DNA of 64,000 nucleotides from NCBI GenBank assembly GCA_002398365.1, contig DGYK01000053.1:1-64000 (forward strand). The letters run 5' to 3'. Below, one piece after another: positions 42,322 to 51,323 of this stretch. The first letter of the stretch is position 1, and each line of letters opens with the position of its first letter. The position numbers and the translations under genes are program-made. Under the pieces are notes generated by a model, which saw only the letters and a list, made by a program, of their open reading frames with translations, did not search any database and was not told where the DNA came from. Source of the stretch: Flammeovirgaceae bacterium UBA5008. Its GTDB lineage: Bacteria > Bacteroidota > Bacteroidia > Cytophagales > Cyclobacteriaceae.

Positions 42322-43083
42322 TTATCTCAAAATTGAGGCCAGCGTGAAATCCTTGGTCGTTACGACATTACTCTTTTGCAGTGCCCTGTCTTGTATGGAG
42401 ATTTTGAGTTGCATGGTCTTGGTGCCAAACTGTAGATCGAATGCTGCACCTTTTAAGGAATAAGTTAATTTCCCATCTAATGGAGATTTTTTGCCTAGGT
42501 CTTTCGATAAAATAGGAAAACGACCATCATACCCAACGATGGAGCAATTCGGATATTTGAAAACAAGGGAAGGATCGAAAAGGGTATAAGTGCCGTCATT
42601 ATTTTTGGTGTAGAAGTCAACAAAAATGTTGTAGTAGTTTGGATTAAAAATAACAAAGAGCGTATCGGTCACCACATTGTTAGAATTTCTGATCACTTCC
42701 CAATTGGTGCAATTATAGGGAGTCACAAAATCGTATGTGCTCAAAGGCAAGGGAGTGGTACCATCTTGTAAGTCAATTAGAAATGTAGGATTCTCGCGCT
42801 TAAATTTATAATTCACTACGTTATCTCCAACTCCGGTTCTGTATCTGTATTTGTAAGCGAACTTAAAAACATTGTTGTCTGCATCACTAAGGCCTAAGTC
42901 GCCATCTCCATCTTTAAATTTAAGTGCAACTACAATCGAATCCCCTGCATCGCCTCGCCCGTAATAGAGATCATCATTCAAAATTTCGATTTGCGGAACG
43001 ATGGGGTAGGTAGGGGTTTCAAAACACGCATTCAATCCTACCATTAGTAATACCGCTCCAAGAATGTTTCTGATCAACTTCAT
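42322..43083 (-). CDS. Hypothetical lipoprotein
   Basis: A 253-residue lipoprotein with lipobox VGLNAC (acylated Cys20). The mature part contains a calcium-loop-like FKDGDGDLGLSDADNNVFK at about 57-75 and ends in beta-rich sequence. I cannot place it in a named family; it is of a type common in Cytophagales envelopes. It is eight bases from the convergent E1 gene and divergent from the LuxE-like gene. Confidence 0.75.
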   Translation of the reverse strand: MKLIRNILGAVLLMVGLNACFETPTYPIVPQIEILNDDLYYGRGDAGDSIVVALKFKDGDGDLGLSDADNNVFKFAYKYRYRTGVGDNVVNYKFKRENPTFLIDLQDGTTPLPLSTYDFVTPYNCTNWEVIRNSNNVVTDTLFVIFNPNYYNIFVDFYTKNNDGTYTLFDPSLVFKYPNCSIVGYDGRFPILSKDLGKKSPLDGKLTYSLKGAAFDLQFGTKTMQLKISIQDRALQKSNVVTTKDFTLASILR

Positions 43084-43092
43084 TTTCTAACT

Positions 43093-44100
43093 TTGTGTAA
43101 ACAAATTCCTTTGAACTTTACGCAACGCTTTCTATCTCAGCTCCCTCACGTTAACGAAGGCAACTTTGAAGATATTGCATTGTCTCTTTTTCACTACCAA
43201 TCCATCCATAATACCATCTACCGAACTTTTATTGAGACTTTAGGTCTTCAGTCATCAAAGATAACATCAATTGATCAAATCCCTTTTTTGCCAATAGAGT
43301 TTTTTAAAAGTCAAACCATCGTTACGGATAACGAACCGGTGGAGGCGGTGTTTACAAGCAGCGGGACTACTGGAATGACTACCAGTCGACATCCCGTAAG
43401 GGACTTGGCATTCTATTTGAAAAACGCTCAAACCATCTTTGAAAGGTATTTTGGCAGCCTTGAAAACTACCATTTTTTTGCGCTGCTTCCTTCCTACCTG
43501 GAGCGTCAAGGTTCGTCTCTAATAGCGATGATGGACTATTTTATCCGCGAAAGCAAATCACCCTATTCCGGATTTTATCTTCATAATTATCAGGAGTTGG
43601 TGAGCCATATTCAGGTTGCTAAAGAATCAGGCCGGAAGGTTATTTTATGGGGTGTTTCTTTTGCTTTGATTGATTTAGCGGAAGGTTTTGAATTGGATTT
43701 GAAGGATGCCATTGTGATTGAAACCGGTGGTATGAAGGGAAGGCGGAAAGAGATGATACGCGAAGAATTGCACGAATTGCTATGCAGTCGATTTAAGGTG
43801 AGTCAGATTGGATCTGAATATGGAATGACAGAGCTCTTATCGCAGGCATATTCGATGGGAAATGGAATTTACCAATCCCCTCCCTGGATGAAAATTCTTA
43901 TCCGGGACATTAATGACCCCTTTGAAATGCTGAAAAAAGGTAAAACAGGTGGAATTAATGTGATTGATTTGGCAAATGCCCACTCCTGCGCATTTATTGA
44001 AACCCAGGATTTAGGAAAGTGGGTACAAGAAGGTTACTTTGAGGTACTTGGAAGGATCGATAACAGCGATTTGAGGGGTTGCAACCTTCTTGTCGGTTGA
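43093..44100 (+). CDS. LuxE-like acyl-protein synthetase
   Basis: A protein of about 335 residues in the LuxE/acyl-protein synthetase family, an ATP-dependent activator of carboxylic acids in the ANL fold. The nucleotide loop is TSSGTTG at residues 88-94 and GSEYGMTELLSQ holds the A5-like motif; ETGGMKGRRKEM is also conserved. There are no luxC or luxD genes nearby, so light production is not implied. TTG at 43093 opens the frame, but a TAACTTTG promoter box overlaps it, so TTG at 43111 (MNFTQRF) may be the true start. Confidence 0.8.
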   Translation: MCKQIPLNFTQRFLSQLPHVNEGNFEDIALSLFHYQSIHNTIYRTFIETLGLQSSKITSIDQIPFLPIEFFKSQTIVTDNEPVEAVFTSSGTTGMTTSRHPVRDLAFYLKNAQTIFERYFGSLENYHFFALLPSYLERQGSSLIAMMDYFIRESKSPYSGFYLHNYQELVSHIQVAKESGRKVILWGVSFALIDLAEGFELDLKDAIVIETGGMKGRRKEMIREELHELLCSRFKVSQIGSEYGMTELLSQAYSMGNGIYQSPPWMKILIRDINDPFEMLKKGKTGGINVIDLANAHSCAFIETQDLGKWVQEGYFEVLGRIDNSDLRGCNLLVG

Positions 44101-44139
44101 CCTTTTAAGTCGCCTAATGGCACTTTAAGGCAGTTTAAA

Positions 44140-44170
44140 TTTGTTTCGTTCGAAAAGATTAATATTTTTG
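44140..44170 (+). promoter_or_regulatory. Perfect Bacteroidota promoter for the small lipoprotein gene
   Basis: A -33 TTTG at 44140-44143 and -7 TATTTTTG at 44163-44170 are exactly 19 bases apart, the consensus TTTG-N19-TAnnTTTG. The ATG follows 21 bases downstream. Such a full match predicts strong transcription. Confidence 0.75.
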
Positions 44171-44191
44171 ACAGTCCAAAGCCACTATTTT

Positions 44192-44311
44192 ATGAAAAGA
44201 ATTTTAGCATTTCTAGTACTTGTTTCTTTGTTGACTGCCTGCAGCCAATACACTTGTCCTACTTATAGCAAGAAGGATGTGAAGAAATCTGTACCTCAGA
44301 ACAGAATCTAA
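44192..44311 (+). CDS. Very small lipoprotein (39 aa)
   Basis: A short open frame with a typical lipoprotein start: MKRILAFLVLVSLLTACSQY, lipobox LTAC with the acylated Cys17. The mature peptide has one more cysteine, two more tyrosines and a run of lysines (YSKKDVKKSV) before the end. Short length hides it from normal ORF thresholds; a full consensus promoter upstream and the correct lipobox make it a real gene. Its final TAA overlaps the 3' end of the convergent sigma-54 regulator by four bases. Function unknown; the envelope location is predicted. Confidence 0.8.
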   Translation: MKRILAFLVLVSLLTACSQYTCPTYSKKDVKKSVPQNRI

Positions 44312-45468
44312 AGGTACTTTTTTACATCAGTCTCCATAATCATGGCATCGCTCATGATTACGAGTCGCTCTACCACATTACGAAGCTCACGTATATTTCC
44401 GCTCCAATTATAGTCGGCCAGCGCTTTCAGTGCGGCTTCCTCAATTTCTTTCTTCTTACTGCCCGTTTCCAGAGCTATATCCTCTAGGAATTTATCCACT
44501 AACAATGGGATATCGGAAATACGTTCATTCAAGGATGGCACTTTGATGACGATGACCGAAAGGCGGTGATAAAGATCCTCTCTGAATTTGTTTTCGGCTA
44601 TTTCTTTCCGCAAATCCTTATTTGTAGCCGCCAGCACACGCACGTTTACCGATACATCTTTTTCGGCTCCAACCCGCGTAATTTTGTTTTCTTGAAGCGC
44701 ACGTAGCACTTTGGCTTGCGCAGAAAGTGTCATATCACCGATTTCATCCAAAAAAAGTGTGCCCCCTTCTGCCTGTTCAAATTTCCCGATTCGTTGTTTG
44801 ATAGCGGATGTGAAGGCTCCCTTTTCATGACCGAACAACTCACTTTCGATGAGATCGGAAGGTATTGCTGCACAATTCACTTCCACAAAATCAAGTCTGG
44901 AGCGATTGCTTTTCTCGTGAATTTGACGCGCCACCAATTCTTTTCCCGACCCATTCGGTCCGGTGATGAGGACCCTGGCATCAGTGGGCGCTACCTTTTC
45001 AATCATCATTTTGATTTCCTCTAAGGCAGGCGACTCTCCAATCATTTCATAACGTGCAGAAACCTTCTTTTTAAGTTGTTTGGTTTCCTTGATCAGGTTC
45101 GTTTTATCGAGGGCGTTGCGAACGGTGATCAAAAGCCGATTTAAATCTGGTGGCTTTTGCAGAAAGTCGTATGCACCCATTTTGGTAGCATCTACAGCCA
45201 GTTCGGTAGTTCCGTGTGCGGAAATCATTACAAACGTAGTAGCGATTCCCTTTTCTTTGGCTTTTTGCAATACTTCCATGCCATCCATCTTGGGCATTTT
45301 AATATCGCAGAGGGCGAGGTCAAAATGCTCGCTTTCCAGTTTGGCTAATCCTTCAGCACCATCTTTGGCTTCTTCTACTTGAAGGCCTAATTCTTTTTGA
45401 TCTTTCAGGATGTCTTTCAGCACCGCACGGATGCTGGCCTCATCTTCAATCACTAATACTTTGGGCAT
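44308..45468 (-). CDS. Sigma-54-dependent response regulator lacking a DNA-binding domain
   Basis: A 386-residue NtrC-like protein starting MPKVLVIEDEASIRAVL (the longer frame adds 39 unconserved residues). Its receiver has phospho-acceptor D55 (LALCDIKMPK), then an AAA+ domain with Walker A GPNGSGKE and the sigma-54 loop GAFTSA in place of GAFTGA. It ends at VKKYL, directly after the AAA+ helical lid, with no Fis-type helix-turn-helix. This resembles FlgR of Helicobacter, which activates sigma-54 without binding DNA. The gene lies just upstream of rnpB on the same strand. Confidence 0.9.
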   Translation of the reverse strand: MPKVLVIEDEASIRAVLKDILKDQKELGLQVEEAKDGAEGLAKLESEHFDLALCDIKMPKMDGMEVLQKAKEKGIATTFVMISAHGTTELAVDATKMGAYDFLQKPPDLNRLLITVRNALDKTNLIKETKQLKKKVSARYEMIGESPALEEIKMMIEKVAPTDARVLITGPNGSGKELVARQIHEKSNRSRLDFVEVNCAAIPSDLIESELFGHEKGAFTSAIKQRIGKFEQAEGGTLFLDEIGDMTLSAQAKVLRALQENKITRVGAEKDVSVNVRVLAATNKDLRKEIAENKFREDLYHRLSVIVIKVPSLNERISDIPLLVDKFLEDIALETGSKKKEIEEAALKALADYNWSGNIRELRNVVERLVIMSDAMIMETDVKKYL

Positions 45469-45506
45469 GTGTTTAGTTGAAAGGGTTAATAATTCTTCAA
45501 TAAAAA

Positions 45507-45907
45507 TGATGCAAGCCTGTAAGCCGGGTTTTGTCAGGTTATTTTCATAACCCATCTTATCATTTATCTGTTCTCGGTTTCGCAACCGGAATCCATCAGC
45601 CTACCCAATCATACCAGTTTGCACTATCAGCGAGCGACTGACCACTTGCGTGAGTATGACCTATTTGGCCTTTCAACCCGTAAGGTTTGCCTTGCACAAC
45701 CTCATCACTGAGGTGCCGGTGGGCTCTTACCCCACCTTTTCACTATCACCGCCCGAAGCCGCAGCAGCGGGTGGCTACCTATTTTCTGTGGCACTTTCTG
45801 TTGCCACGCCTAGGCGAGGCACCTTCCCGTTAGGAAGTACGGCACTCTTCGTTGCCCGGACTTTCCTCCTCTGCACGAGGCAGAAGCGATAAGACGGCTT
45901 GCATCAC
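45507..45907 (-). ncRNA. rnpB: RNase P RNA (bacterial type A)
   Basis: About 400 nt on the minus strand. The 5' end TGATGCAAGCC and the 3' end GGCTTGCATCA form an exact 11-bp P1 helix. The universal GAGGAAAGTCCGGGC motif follows near the 5' end, and the conserved 3' segment CAAAACCCGGCTTACAG is close to the 3' end. It is the catalytic subunit that cuts tRNA 5' leaders. Ends are estimated from P1 pairing and may shift by a few bases. Confidence 0.95.
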
Positions 45908-45909
45908 TA

Positions 45910-45917
45910 CAAAGGTA
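45910..45917 (-). promoter_or_regulatory. Promoter box of rnpB
   Basis: TACCTTTG on the minus strand matches the -7 consensus TAnnTTTG and sits two bases from the estimated rnpB 5' end. No standard -33 is visible, so other elements may contribute. Confidence 0.6.
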
Positions 45918-45931
45918 AGAGGGAATTTAGA

Positions 45932-46279
45932 TTATTGCCCATTCAATTCGCGAAGAACCTTTTTGGAGAGTTTCGTTTTTACTAACTCATACGAATGAAG
46001 AATACGTGTATTCCATTCTTTTTTTCTGAAGAGGTCTATATCTTCAATTAAGATCCAATAATACCTTGCAGCGTAGGGAGCTGGGGTAATTCCATTTTGA
46101 CTACACAATTCACTGAATTGCTCTTCTTCAACCTTTATCGAGATTTTAATTGGGTCTTTTAATACGATAACGCAAAACATTTTGCCACCGATCGAATAGC
46201 AAAGGTCATTTCCCCATTTGATGTCTTCCGTAACGGAAGGCAACTGAAGGCAGATTTCTCGGAAATCATCGATTGACAT
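45932..46279 (-). CDS. MmcQ/YjbR family DNA-binding-like protein
   Basis: A 115-residue MmcQ/YjbR protein (CyaY-like fold with a DNA-binding reputation in some members). Marked by the PSVTEDIKWGNDLCYSIGGKMFCVI opening and the APYAARYYWILIED segment. It is encoded 5 bases after the preceding gene in the tamB-led group and lies between that group and rnpB. Function not established. Confidence 0.88.
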   Translation of the reverse strand: MSIDDFREICLQLPSVTEDIKWGNDLCYSIGGKMFCVIVLKDPIKISIKVEEEQFSELCSQNGITPAPYAARYYWILIEDIDLFRKKEWNTRILHSYELVKTKLSKKVLRELNGQ

Positions 46280-46284
46280 GCATA

Positions 46285-46683
46285 TTAATGTACATCCGAC
46301 CCAGTCAATTTCATTTCGTATTGATCGGCCAGGTTGGCTACTTCCTGCAGCATTTCTTTAATGGTACTCTCCGACAAATTATCGAGCGAGGCAACGGCTT
46401 CGACCTGCAAATAATTTTGGTTGATAACAAACCGGCAATAGTTGAAGAAGGCAGTCTGCTCGAGCAGCATCTTGTAATCGATGCTGTTATTAGGAGCACA
46501 TACTTTTGAGTTAAGCGTCAGCAATTCTCTATTGTAGAGTTCATTTTTTTTTATAGTGCCCAATACAGTTTGAAATCGCCCTCCCGATACAGGTATGATG
46601 ATGATAGATTGGCTTTGATCGTATTGGGTAAACTGACCACCGATTTGATCAGCATACGTTTTCATGATTCCGGATAAATCCAT
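46285..46683 (-). CDS. Hypothetical protein (132 aa), YbjN/type III chaperone-like appearance
   Basis: A soluble 132-residue protein with strands such as SIIIIPVSGGRFQTVLGTI and FFNYCRFVINQNYLQVEAVASLDNLS, giving the look of the YbjN or secretion-chaperone-like fold; no family is confirmed. It follows tamB by about 50 bases and overlaps closely with the MmcQ/YjbR gene, so the three are likely co-transcribed. Confidence 0.65.
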   Translation of the reverse strand: MDLSGIMKTYADQIGGQFTQYDQSQSIIIIPVSGGRFQTVLGTIKKNELYNRELLTLNSKVCAPNNSIDYKMLLEQTAFFNYCRFVINQNYLQVEAVASLDNLSESTIKEMLQEVANLADQYEMKLTGSDVH

Positions 46684-46733
46684 GGTGCAAGTAAATTATT
46701 TTCTAATATACCAATCCTTTGGCGAACAACAAA

Positions 46734-49700
46734 TTAGTTCTTGTCTACTGGCTTTTCTTGGGAAGGATCTTTCGCTTTTTCCTTGTCTTTTTCTTCTTGC
46801 TCCTTTTCTGCTTGTTCCGCCAACTCTCTTCGTCTGCGTTCGCGGGCTGAGGTGAGCAATTCTCTCCAGCTATTGAAATTTTGAGTGTGCATTAAACTCA
46901 ATCCCGCAGTAATGGTGGCCTGTGTACCGATGGAGTTTGTCAACTGGTTAATGTTGGTTCGATTGAACATTTTCACTTTAAACTTGCCATCTGCGGTAAG
47001 CAAATAATCCACGGTCCAATCGCCTAACATATTGGTCACATCGGCCCGGGCATATTGATTGTTCAAAGCCCCATCGCGGGTAACGCGAAGCCGACCACCT
47101 AAAAACGAATACGACAACCGCAATTGAAATGTATTAAATGCCTCTTGATCAAAGTTGCCCAAGTCAAAATCGATTTCAAGGTTTTGATCTACCTGTGTGA
47201 GCCAGTAGCTGAGTTGGTTTGAAAGCAGTTCACTGACACTGCTGGACAGCGCACCACCTGTTGAAAATGCATCGGGTGAAGAAAATCTCCGCAAGATGAT
47301 AAGGCTGAACACCTGCTTTTGTAACTCTTGTTCATCCAGCTTGGCTTTAAATGCTTTGAAATCACTTAATAATTGAACAGATTTTCCGCCATCAACGGGC
47401 ACCACGTTGGGCAAATCATTCGCAATAATATCAAAGTTAATTTGTGGCGAAAGCATAGCCCCATCCAGTTTCAGCAAAACCTCTACCGGATATTTTCTTC
47501 GCATTTGGGTGGTAGTTGCCAATGTTTGATCAGTGATGACTGGGGCAAACGAAGTGATTTGTTTGTAGCTGGCCACCAATGCTAATTGCCCTGTATAAGG
47601 ATCACCATACCAACTGATGCGGCTGCCTTTATTAATACTAAATTCTTTGTTGATAACATCGTAAAGTGTAAAGTTGTAAAACCCACGCTCGAACTCGAAA
47701 GCACCAAACATGGTGAACTCGCCTTTGGTATCCAATTGCAAACGAATATCACCATTTCCATTTCCTCTGATAATGTCGCCTGATTTAATGTCGAATATGA
47801 TTTCACAGTAGGCATCGGGTGTGATGTCCAGGTTTAAATCTAGTGTAATACCAGTGGGTTCGGCTTTTGGTTTAATCTTCGATGCAATTTTCTTGAGTTG
47901 AGCCGAATCGCTCAAGTTAACAAAGGAGATAAAATCTTTCTTCTCTACATTTTCAGTACCGCCCATGGGAATAAAAACGCGAGTGTTTTTTTCGGAGCGG
48001 GCAGTAGCAGAGATTTTCATGTTTTCGAATGGGCCAAACATATTAAGGATACCCGTACCGTATGCTTGGCCATAAAAGGAGGAGTTATCTTTGGCAGTGG
48101 TGTTAAGCAGCTGAAAGTTTTTAAAATCAGCATCGAGGTTGATACGGAATGCCGAATAGTTTTTGTGGGTAAGGTAACCGGAAAGCCTGCCTTTGTTATT
48201 GAAAACATCTGTAAGAGTAATGTCATCAAAAATTACTTTGTTGGATGTCATACCCAGCGTGCCGTTGAACTGATAGACCGTTTTTAAATAATCAACCATC
48301 ATTTGCCCGTTTTCGATGATGCCGGTTCCGTTCACTAATGGTTTATTGAAACTTCCTGTGATTTTATATTTTCCGGATAGCGTGCCATCTATGTTAGAAA
48401 AGATGCCGCGCAAAACGGGTTCGATTGATTTAAGATTGGTTTTTTCTAACGTGGCATTTAGATACAATGGTTCAGGTAGGTTAGGATTGTAGACGCCATC
48501 GACCGACACCGTGCGGCTCCCTAATCGATCAATAGTAAAATCGATATCAAAGAGTTTGTTTTCTCGGTTCCAGATATTGGTTCCATTCAAGTCTCCGATC
48601 AGAAAATTATTAATGGTAAATGTGTTGACTGAAAAGTTATTCTGAAAATACGGACTATGATAGAGGTCACGCGCTATCACCTCGCCATTCATAATGCCTC
48701 CGATTTTTTCTGCACTGATGGTATTTAGAATATCGAGATTAAAGTTTTTGATTTGGAGTGTTAACGTAGGCTCAGTCTTTTGAGATACTTCTCCATTGAT
48801 TGAAATAGATTCATTCGCATGAATTAACTCCAAATGATGAATTCTCCATTCCGATCCATTGTTGAGCAGGTAATTTTGAGGATTAATTCCCCATTCTTTA
48901 TCCAAAGCGCGAAGTTTGCTAGGCAATATTTTTATTCTCGTGCTGTCACGAAGAAAGTCGATTTCGGATTGTAAACGCAAAATATTTGTCGTGCCAACCT
49001 GATCAGCGTCCAATGTGAAATTCGCATGTCCTTTGTTCCAGATTAATTCTGCAAATAAATCCTTCGATTGAAATGAAGACGTGAACCATTGCTTTTGCGA
49101 GTTGATGGTGAGCATGGTCAACACATTTACACTGTCTCTGATTTTAGATCCTGAAAGTTCGATGTCGTTGTTCACGAAATGTTTGCCGCTTACAGTTACC
49201 GAGTCAATGGTGGTGAACGCTTGCAGAATGGAAGTGACGCCATTGGTGAATTTGCCATTGATCTGAGTTCCTTTCGAAATCTGTACATCTAATTTGGCAA
49301 GATCAAATAGGGGATTAATGTTATTCAGCTTGATTTTAAAACTAGCATCATAAACTTGTACGCTGCGGTCTTTTTTGGCGTAGTAATTCTGAATGTCTGT
49401 TTTGTTGTTGCGCACATTCAGCATAAACTCTTTGAAGAGTTTGGAGAAATCGTTGAATAAGGACGAGTAGTAATAGCTTCCGTTCAGTTCTACATCGGCT
49501 AGCGAACTACGTACAAATAACTGTCGCGCGTTATTTCTATGTTGAGAATTGATGTGTAACGAATCGAGAAATAATTCTTGATCGCGATATTGTACTAGCG
49601 TTTCATGAAAAACCGCATCTCCAAATAAACTATCAATTTTCAATCCTTTTGTATCAATATTCAAATAAGTAGAGATAAACAAGTGATCTTTGATCAGCCC

Positions 49701-51314
49701 GAGCTGATGGAAATTGGCAGTATCCAGTTTCGCTTTTAGTTTTACCAGATCTACTCCTTTACGTAAATCAACAGATCCCACCACATTGAATTGTAAGTTG
49801 GGGTCGTCAATGTTCAATTCACCGTTGAACAATTGGCTGGCAAACCGAGCATTGGTTGAGATGTTGGTATAGTTGTATTTACGAATGCCGATGGATTGAA
49901 TACTACCCCGTAGTAAAAAGTCAGCCGATTTTTCAGTGAGACCGGTGCCTTTGATTTGACCATTCAGCGTTACCTTTTGAAAATTAGTAGTGTCTTTAAA
50001 GTATTTTCCGAGATCAAAATTGGTCAGAGCAAGATTTCCACTGTAAGTTGATTTCTCGATTTCTTGCTGGTTGATTTTTAAGTTGATGTCGGATTGTATG
50101 CGGCCGAGACTTCCGGTGAAATCGCCATCAGCAACAAAGTCACTTACATATCCTGTAAAAGTACCGGTCAACCGAAATTGTCCGAGTGGTTTAAGTAAAT
50201 TAAAATAATTGTCGGGTAAGAGAAAGGCTAAATCACGAATATCAACATTTCCCTTTTTGACAGCTAGTTCGATAAAGGTGTCTTTGATGGTAGGTAGCCC
50301 ATCCATTTGCAATGAGCCTTCAATATTTGTTTTACCCAATTGTAAATTCATTTTTCGGTACATGAACTTGGACACCTTTCCGGTAAACTCACCGGAAATC
50401 ATCAATGGCTCTGGTAATGGTGATCGTCCATTGTTAAACAAGGCCAAATCAAGCGGGTCTATGCGCGTTTCCTTAAACTTTGCTTTGATGTTAACCTTAT
50501 TATTAAAATCACTTAAGTCTGCCTGACTTTTGTATCGAAGGATTACCGTATCGGTAACATGACTGTGGGCGGTAGTCAAATTCAAACCTAAAAATTCCAT
50601 TGAAGTTTGTGAGATCAGGAAATAGGTTCGCAAGTCAACAATCTCTAATCCGCTCCGCTGGTCTTTGGCTTGTAATGAATTTAAGCGAAAGTCGATGGTA
50701 TCGCCAATCACCCGAAATGCTTCGAGGTCGGCTTCTACATTCACTTTGAAGTGATGATAATCAAAACCGTTTTTGATGGAATCACTTTCGGTTTCGTTCA
50801 AGCTGAATTTTGAATTTTCCAGATCAATTTCACCGATATGAATTTTGGGTGGGTTGCCACCACCCGATGACTTACCACTGAGCCGATGAATGAAAACATC
50901 AATATTAAGATTTTTCAATGTGGGTGTTTCATCAATTGTTTTCAGATGAACTTGCGCTCCTTTCAGATCTACTCCATCAATGTTAATGTCGTTGTTTTCC
51001 AAAAGGCTGCGTAACCGAAAGTTGACGCTCATCTTTTGAATGGCAATCATAGTATCCATCTCGGGGTCAACGATTGAAAGTCCTTCCAACTCAAGCCGGT
51101 CATACCATCTTAGATAGAATTTGTCGAACCGTATCGTAAATCCGGAAACTTCAGAAAATTGCCGAGTATATCGCCCAATGAGCATTTTTTGTGTGGCGGG
51201 CAACTGTAAAAGAAAAAAGGAAACGACAAAAAAAGTCAAGGTGAGGTAGGCCCCATAAAGAACAAACTTCTTGAGCCATGCAAACACACGGATTTTAATA
51301 ACTTGCAGGTTCAT
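46734..51314 (-). CDS. tamB: TamB (DUF490) translocation and assembly module protein
   Basis: A very long 1526-residue protein anchored by one N-terminal helix (about 14-38) and otherwise made of beta-rich AsmA-like repeats, ending in a DUF490 domain with FERGFYNFTLYDVINKEFSINKGSRISW (about 1290-1320) and a charged Glu/Lys tail. TamB bridges the inner and outer membranes and is linked to outer-membrane assembly and lipid transfer. The ATG at 51314 is preferred over the GTG at 51320. The start lies nine bases from the tsaD start on the other strand. Confidence 0.93.
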   Translation of the reverse strand: MNLQVIKIRVFAWLKKFVLYGAYLTLTFFVVSFFLLQLPATQKMLIGRYTRQFSEVSGFTIRFDKFYLRWYDRLELEGLSIVDPEMDTMIAIQKMSVNFRLRSLLENNDINIDGVDLKGAQVHLKTIDETPTLKNLNIDVFIHRLSGKSSGGGNPPKIHIGEIDLENSKFSLNETESDSIKNGFDYHHFKVNVEADLEAFRVIGDTIDFRLNSLQAKDQRSGLEIVDLRTYFLISQTSMEFLGLNLTTAHSHVTDTVILRYKSQADLSDFNNKVNIKAKFKETRIDPLDLALFNNGRSPLPEPLMISGEFTGKVSKFMYRKMNLQLGKTNIEGSLQMDGLPTIKDTFIELAVKKGNVDIRDLAFLLPDNYFNLLKPLGQFRLTGTFTGYVSDFVADGDFTGSLGRIQSDINLKINQQEIEKSTYSGNLALTNFDLGKYFKDTTNFQKVTLNGQIKGTGLTEKSADFLLRGSIQSIGIRKYNYTNISTNARFASQLFNGELNIDDPNLQFNVVGSVDLRKGVDLVKLKAKLDTANFHQLGLIKDHLFISTYLNIDTKGLKIDSLFGDAVFHETLVQYRDQELFLDSLHINSQHRNNARQLFVRSSLADVELNGSYYYSSLFNDFSKLFKEFMLNVRNNKTDIQNYYAKKDRSVQVYDASFKIKLNNINPLFDLAKLDVQISKGTQINGKFTNGVTSILQAFTTIDSVTVSGKHFVNNDIELSGSKIRDSVNVLTMLTINSQKQWFTSSFQSKDLFAELIWNKGHANFTLDADQVGTTNILRLQSEIDFLRDSTRIKILPSKLRALDKEWGINPQNYLLNNGSEWRIHHLELIHANESISINGEVSQKTEPTLTLQIKNFNLDILNTISAEKIGGIMNGEVIARDLYHSPYFQNNFSVNTFTINNFLIGDLNGTNIWNRENKLFDIDFTIDRLGSRTVSVDGVYNPNLPEPLYLNATLEKTNLKSIEPVLRGIFSNIDGTLSGKYKITGSFNKPLVNGTGIIENGQMMVDYLKTVYQFNGTLGMTSNKVIFDDITLTDVFNNKGRLSGYLTHKNYSAFRINLDADFKNFQLLNTTAKDNSSFYGQAYGTGILNMFGPFENMKISATARSEKNTRVFIPMGGTENVEKKDFISFVNLSDSAQLKKIASKIKPKAEPTGITLDLNLDITPDAYCEIIFDIKSGDIIRGNGNGDIRLQLDTKGEFTMFGAFEFERGFYNFTLYDVINKEFSINKGSRISWYGDPYTGQLALVASYKQITSFAPVITDQTLATTTQMRRKYPVEVLLKLDGAMLSPQINFDIIANDLPNVVPVDGGKSVQLLSDFKAFKAKLDEQELQKQVFSLIILRRFSSPDAFSTGGALSSSVSELLSNQLSYWLTQVDQNLEIDFDLGNFDQEAFNTFQLRLSYSFLGGRLRVTRDGALNNQYARADVTNMLGDWTVDYLLTADGKFKVKMFNRTNINQLTNSIGTQATITAGLSLMHTQNFNSWRELLTSARERRRRELAEQAEKEQEEKDKEKAKDPSQEKPVDKN

Positions 51315-51323
51315 TCTCACTAC

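Noticed and set aside
43093..44100. Bioluminescence operon
   Set aside because: Only a LuxE-like gene is present; luxA, luxB, luxC and luxD are absent.
45650..45892. Plus-strand open frame inside rnpB
   Set aside because: The stretch is the RNase P RNA on the other strand; the frame is a by-product of its structure.
51315..51320. GTG start for TamB at 51320
   Set aside because: An ATG two codons later suffices, and no ribosome-context evidence favours the GTG.
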